From NCBI GenBank assembly GCA_938038785.1, contig CALHTB010000110.1, positions 1 through 35,282 on the forward strand: a DNA stretch of 35,282 nucleotides, read 5' to 3'. Below the pieces are notes generated by a model, which searched no databases, had not been told where the DNA came from, and saw only the letters and a program-made list of their open reading frames with translations. Positions 32,971-35,282 of the stretch are shown here, piece after piece; within the stretch, counting starts at the first letter, position 1, and each line of letters begins with the position of its first letter. The DNA comes from an uncultured Acidimicrobiales bacterium. GTDB taxonomy: Bacteria > Actinomycetota > Acidimicrobiia > Acidimicrobiales > SHLQ01. Position numbers and translations under genes: made by a program.

Positions 32971-34145
32971 GCACACCAGTCCAGATCGGCCGCAAGGGTG
33001 ACGGCCCACGAGTGCCCGAGTTCGTTCACGTGCCACGCGAACCAATGTCGGCTGCCACTCGGACTGCCCGTCTCGGACGCTTCGTCGCAAGTACCTGGAT
33101 CAAGCGACATATAAAGCCCGATCTCCACATTCAACCGATCGCCGCCGAGCTCTTCCTCACCGACAACTGCAACCTGAAGTGCATCAGCTGTACCTGCTGG
33201 CATGAAAGCACGTTGGGCGAACTGTCGACCGAAGAGTGGTTGAGCGTGGTCGACCAACTCGCGCAACTCGGGTTCATCAAGTTGAACTTCACCGGCGGCG
33301 AATCGCTGATCCGTCGTGATGCCGTGCGAATCATCGCTCACGCACGCGATGCGGGCATCACCGACCTGCACGTGAACACGAACGGTCTGCTGCTCACGCC
33401 CGAACGTGCCGAGGAACTTGTGCAGGCGGGGGTTCGCAGCTTCAACATTTCGATCGATGGGCCAACGTCGGATGTGCACGACCCAATTCGCGGCCAGGAA
33501 GGTGCCTACGACACCACGATCAAGCACCTGAAGCTGGTGAAGCAGCGCCCCGATGCTGACTCGCTTGCTGTGCGCATGAACTTCACCGTGTTGAAGGACA
33601 ACCATCACCACCTGCCCGCAATGGCCGCGCTGGCCAAGGAGCTTGGTGTCGACTTGTATCTCAACCTCGGCACCGACACGACCTTCATGTTCAGAAGCCA
33701 GTCGATTTCCGAACAGACCGAGATCGATGGCGACAGTTTGCGGGCTGTCCTCGCCAAGATGACCGCACTTGTCGAACAAGACCCCACGCATCTTCCACCC
33801 CAGCGCGAGCTCGACTACATCCCCGGCCACTTCGAGCTCGAGCCCAAGGTTGACGTGCCGTGTGTCGAGTCGCAACTGAAGTTGATGATTCGCTCGACTG
33901 GCGAGACCGGTGGGTGCTGGGGTCACGATGCCGTGGTCAATGTACGCAACATGCTCATCGCCGACATCATCGACACGGCCCACTACCGAAAAGAGCACGA
34001 GCGGCTCTTCGCCAAAGACTGCGTCGAGTGCGGATCGAACTATGCCGTGAACCTGCGAACTCAGCCGGCCACCGCAGCGTCGGTGACCGTGAAGTCGATT
34101 CTGCAAAAGACCGGGCGGGTCCGCCGAGAACGAGGCCGTACATGA
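32967..34145 (+). CDS. Radical SAM enzyme with twitch/SPASM-like C-terminus
   Basis: A 392-residue enzyme starting MSTPVQIGRKGDGPRVPE; an upstream in-frame start at 32883 lies inside the previous gene. The iron-sulfur motif CNLKCISC (CX3CX2C) lies at about residues 69-76, followed by LNFTGGESLIRRD (GGE SAM-binding motif) and the barrel strands VNTNGLLLTPERAEEL and RSFNISIDGPTSDVHDP. The C-terminal part has Cys residues in CVESQLKL, GGCWGHD and KDCVECGSNY, suggesting one auxiliary cluster (twitch/SPASM). Such enzymes perform radical epimerisation, dehydration, methylation or peptide/sugar modification. Context points to sugar or glycolipid tailoring. Both ends overlap neighbours by ATGA, so production is coupled. 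Confidence 0.92.
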   Translation: MSTPVQIGRKGDGPRVPEFVHVPREPMSAATRTARLGRFVASTWIKRHIKPDLHIQPIAAELFLTDNCNLKCISCTCWHESTLGELSTEEWLSVVDQLAQLGFIKLNFTGGESLIRRDAVRIIAHARDAGITDLHVNTNGLLLTPERAEELVQAGVRSFNISIDGPTSDVHDPIRGQEGAYDTTIKHLKLVKQRPDADSLAVRMNFTVLKDNHHHLPAMAALAKELGVDLYLNLGTDTTFMFRSQSISEQTEIDGDSLRAVLAKMTALVEQDPTHLPPQRELDYIPGHFELEPKVDVPCVESQLKLMIRSTGETGGCWGHDAVVNVRNMLIADIIDTAHYRKEHERLFAKDCVECGSNYAVNLRTQPATAASVTVKSILQKTGRVRRERGRT

Positions 34146-34924
34146 CATCGATCGACCCCGCCGCCTTCTACGACGGCATGGCCGAGAACTACGAGGCCGA
34201 GTTCGATGCGCCGCATCGTCGGGCCTACGACGACCTCTGCTGGGAGTACGTCGACGCACTGATCGGCGACCGCGCCGACTTGTTGATCGTCGATGTTGGT
34301 TGTGGTGTTGGCCGTTGGGCCCGGCCACTCGTCGAACGCGGCCATCGGGTCCTCGGTATCGAACCGAGTGCCGACATGTGTGCCGGTGCCCGCGCGTTGA
34401 ACCTCGGTGACCGATTCGAGCTGCAGCACGCAACAGCGGACGACGCAGTTGTCGCGACAGCGACTGCCGATCTCGTGGTTGCGATGGGGTCGATCCAGTA
34501 CTCCCCCGACCCAACGGCATCGATTGCGACAATGGCATCGTGGTTGAAGCCCGGCGGACACATGGGCGTGCTGGTCGATTCGCTCATGGGGCTCGTAACC
34601 GAGCTCATCCGCAACGACGACCCCGACCAAGCACTAGAGCGGGTGACGGGACGGCGAGCACGGTTTACGTCAACTCCGGGCACCGTCGAGCATCACCTTT
34701 TTGACGCGGCCGAACTTCGGGCAGCGTTCGAAGCCGCAGGGCTCGCCGACGTGTCGGTTCGTGGGCTCTTGGTCGACTGGACCAGCCGACCACGCGAGCA
34801 GGCGATGCAACGAATGATCGACAACCCCGCGAACGGGCTCGATCTGGAGCGCCGACTTTCCGAGCTCGAACGGCTCGCCGACATGGGCAAGCAGCTGCTC
34901 GCCATAGGCCAACGGCCCGCATAG
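34142..34924 (+). CDS. Class I SAM-dependent methyltransferase
   Basis: A 260-residue enzyme starting MTSIDPAAFYDGMAENYEAE, with ATGA overlap to the radical SAM gene. The SAM-binding motif LIVDVGCGVGRWARPLVERG is followed by the acidic VLGIEPSADM and by DLVVAMGSIQYSPDPTASIA and the post-motif WLKPGGHMGVLVDSL. The C-terminal ~70 residues (AELRAAFEAAGLADVSVRGL) fit Methyltransf_11/25 types. It is the last gene of the four-gene unit. It probably methylates the sugar or lipid product, or a radical-SAM-made intermediate. It runs toward tRNA-Arg on the opposite strand, with no clear terminator between. Confidence 0.9.
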   Translation: MTSIDPAAFYDGMAENYEAEFDAPHRRAYDDLCWEYVDALIGDRADLLIVDVGCGVGRWARPLVERGHRVLGIEPSADMCAGARALNLGDRFELQHATADDAVVATATADLVVAMGSIQYSPDPTASIATMASWLKPGGHMGVLVDSLMGLVTELIRNDDPDQALERVTGRRARFTSTPGTVEHHLFDAAELRAAFEAAGLADVSVRGLLVDWTSRPREQAMQRMIDNPANGLDLERRLSELERLADMGKQLLAIGQRPA

Positions 34925-34958
34925 CCGCCGGCTAAAGAATTCCGCCTGATCTATTCTG

Positions 34959-35032
34959 CGCGCCCGTAGGGACTCGAACCCCAAACCTTCTGTTCCGTAG
35001 ACAGATGCTCTATCCAATTGAGCTACGGGCGC
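34959..35032 (-). tRNA. tRNA-Arg (anticodon ACG)
   Basis: Full cloverleaf on the minus strand: acceptor GCGCCCG/CGGGCGC, D arm GCTC/GAGC, anticodon stem TCTGT/ACAGA with loop CTACGGA (anticodon ACG, read as ICG), and T arm TGGGG-TTCGAGT-CCCTA. The discriminator is G. CCA is not encoded. Confidence 0.97.
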
Positions 35033-35147
35033 TAGCTGTATTTGCTACGTCGTGAGTCTAGACCCATCGCTCACGTGCCCCACCTGTTACGCGCAAGTCG
35101 CGAGAATAAGGGCAGCGACCGAGGTATTGCCAGCTATCCTTATGAGT

Positions 35148-35237
35148 GGAGAGATGGCAGAGCGGACGATTGCGTCGGTCTTGAAAACCGTTGAACCTTT
35201 ACGGGTTCCGGGGGTTCGAATCCCCCTCTCTCCGCCA
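35148..35237 (+). tRNA. tRNA-Ser (anticodon TGA)
   Basis: Class II tRNA with acceptor GGAGAGA/TCTCTCC, anticodon loop CTTGAAA (anticodon TGA), a long variable arm (around GAACCTTTACGGGTTC) and T arm GGGGG-TTCGAAT-CCCCC. Discriminator G and an encoded CCA (35235-35237) follow. Confidence 0.97.
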
Positions 35238-35282
35238 CAAAGGCCCTGGTAGGCTTGCTAAGCGAAGCAATTCGCGGCAAGA

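Noticed and set aside
32934-34538. A 534-codon minus-strand frame opposite the radical SAM and methyltransferase genes
   Set aside because: The plus-strand genes have complete motifs and ATGA overlaps; the antisense frame has no recognisable domain.
34959-35237. tRNA genes as an integration site of a genomic island
   Set aside because: No integrase and no partial tRNA copy (att duplication) is visible in the window.

Overview
The window looks like chromosomal DNA of a high-GC, monoderm-type actinobacterium. My best guess is class Acidimicrobiia (Ilumatobacter-like). Support: secreted proteins with very long Thr/Val/Ala/Pro stalks, two LAXTG (class E type) sortase signals, frequent GTG/TTG starts, many 4-bp ATGA gene overlaps, and a PutA with an AraC-type neighbour. 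The taxonomic call is an inference; no rRNA is present.

Left end (1-6.5 kb) is an accessory patch. A lipoprotein gene runs off the left edge. Next comes the 3' stump of a serine protease gene, cut by a complete IS256-family element (890-2261, 28-bp inverted ends, intact DDE transposase). Then follow an HNH-like zinc protein, a CAGA microsatellite, and an orphan AAA+ ATPase with a plausible leaderless promoter, flanked by short direct repeats. Two strong hairpins come next. Last is a minus-strand cluster of a lipoprotein, a small two-TM protein and a small unknown gene whose in-frame downstream extension encodes a lone TM helix after a TGA.

Middle (6.5-19 kb): two LAXTG-anchored surface proteins flank an ATP-grasp protein. 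They are followed by a small zinc-ribbon gene, putA (proline to glutamate) with a divergent PAS-AraC regulator, a SRPBCC protein, a dodecin followed by a strong hairpin, and a membrane GGDEF-EAL protein.

19-24.6 kb holds two very acidic, low-complexity proteins. One is a single-TM protein with an approximately 490-residue acidic cytoplasmic part and an external fasciclin + OmpA-like part. The other is a soluble acidic protein ending in a zinc ribbon. They are separated by a small coiled-coil gene and a divergent control region with paired palindromes. This is one of two candidate undescribed systems here.

24.6-28.1 kb: larB-larC-MBL hydrolase (nickel-pincer cofactor synthesis) and the divergent pheA.

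28.1-34.9 kb is a compact glycan locus and the other candidate system. On the minus strand are a sugar SDR/DegT-aminotransferase fusion and a GT2. Divergent from them, four genes (Alg14-like, Alg13-like/methyltransferase fusion, radical SAM, methyltransferase) are tied together by three successive ATGA overlaps. Together they read as a pathway that builds, attaches and tailors an unusual, probably aminated and methylated, lipid-linked sugar. The window ends with tRNA-Arg(ACG) and tRNA-Ser(TGA).
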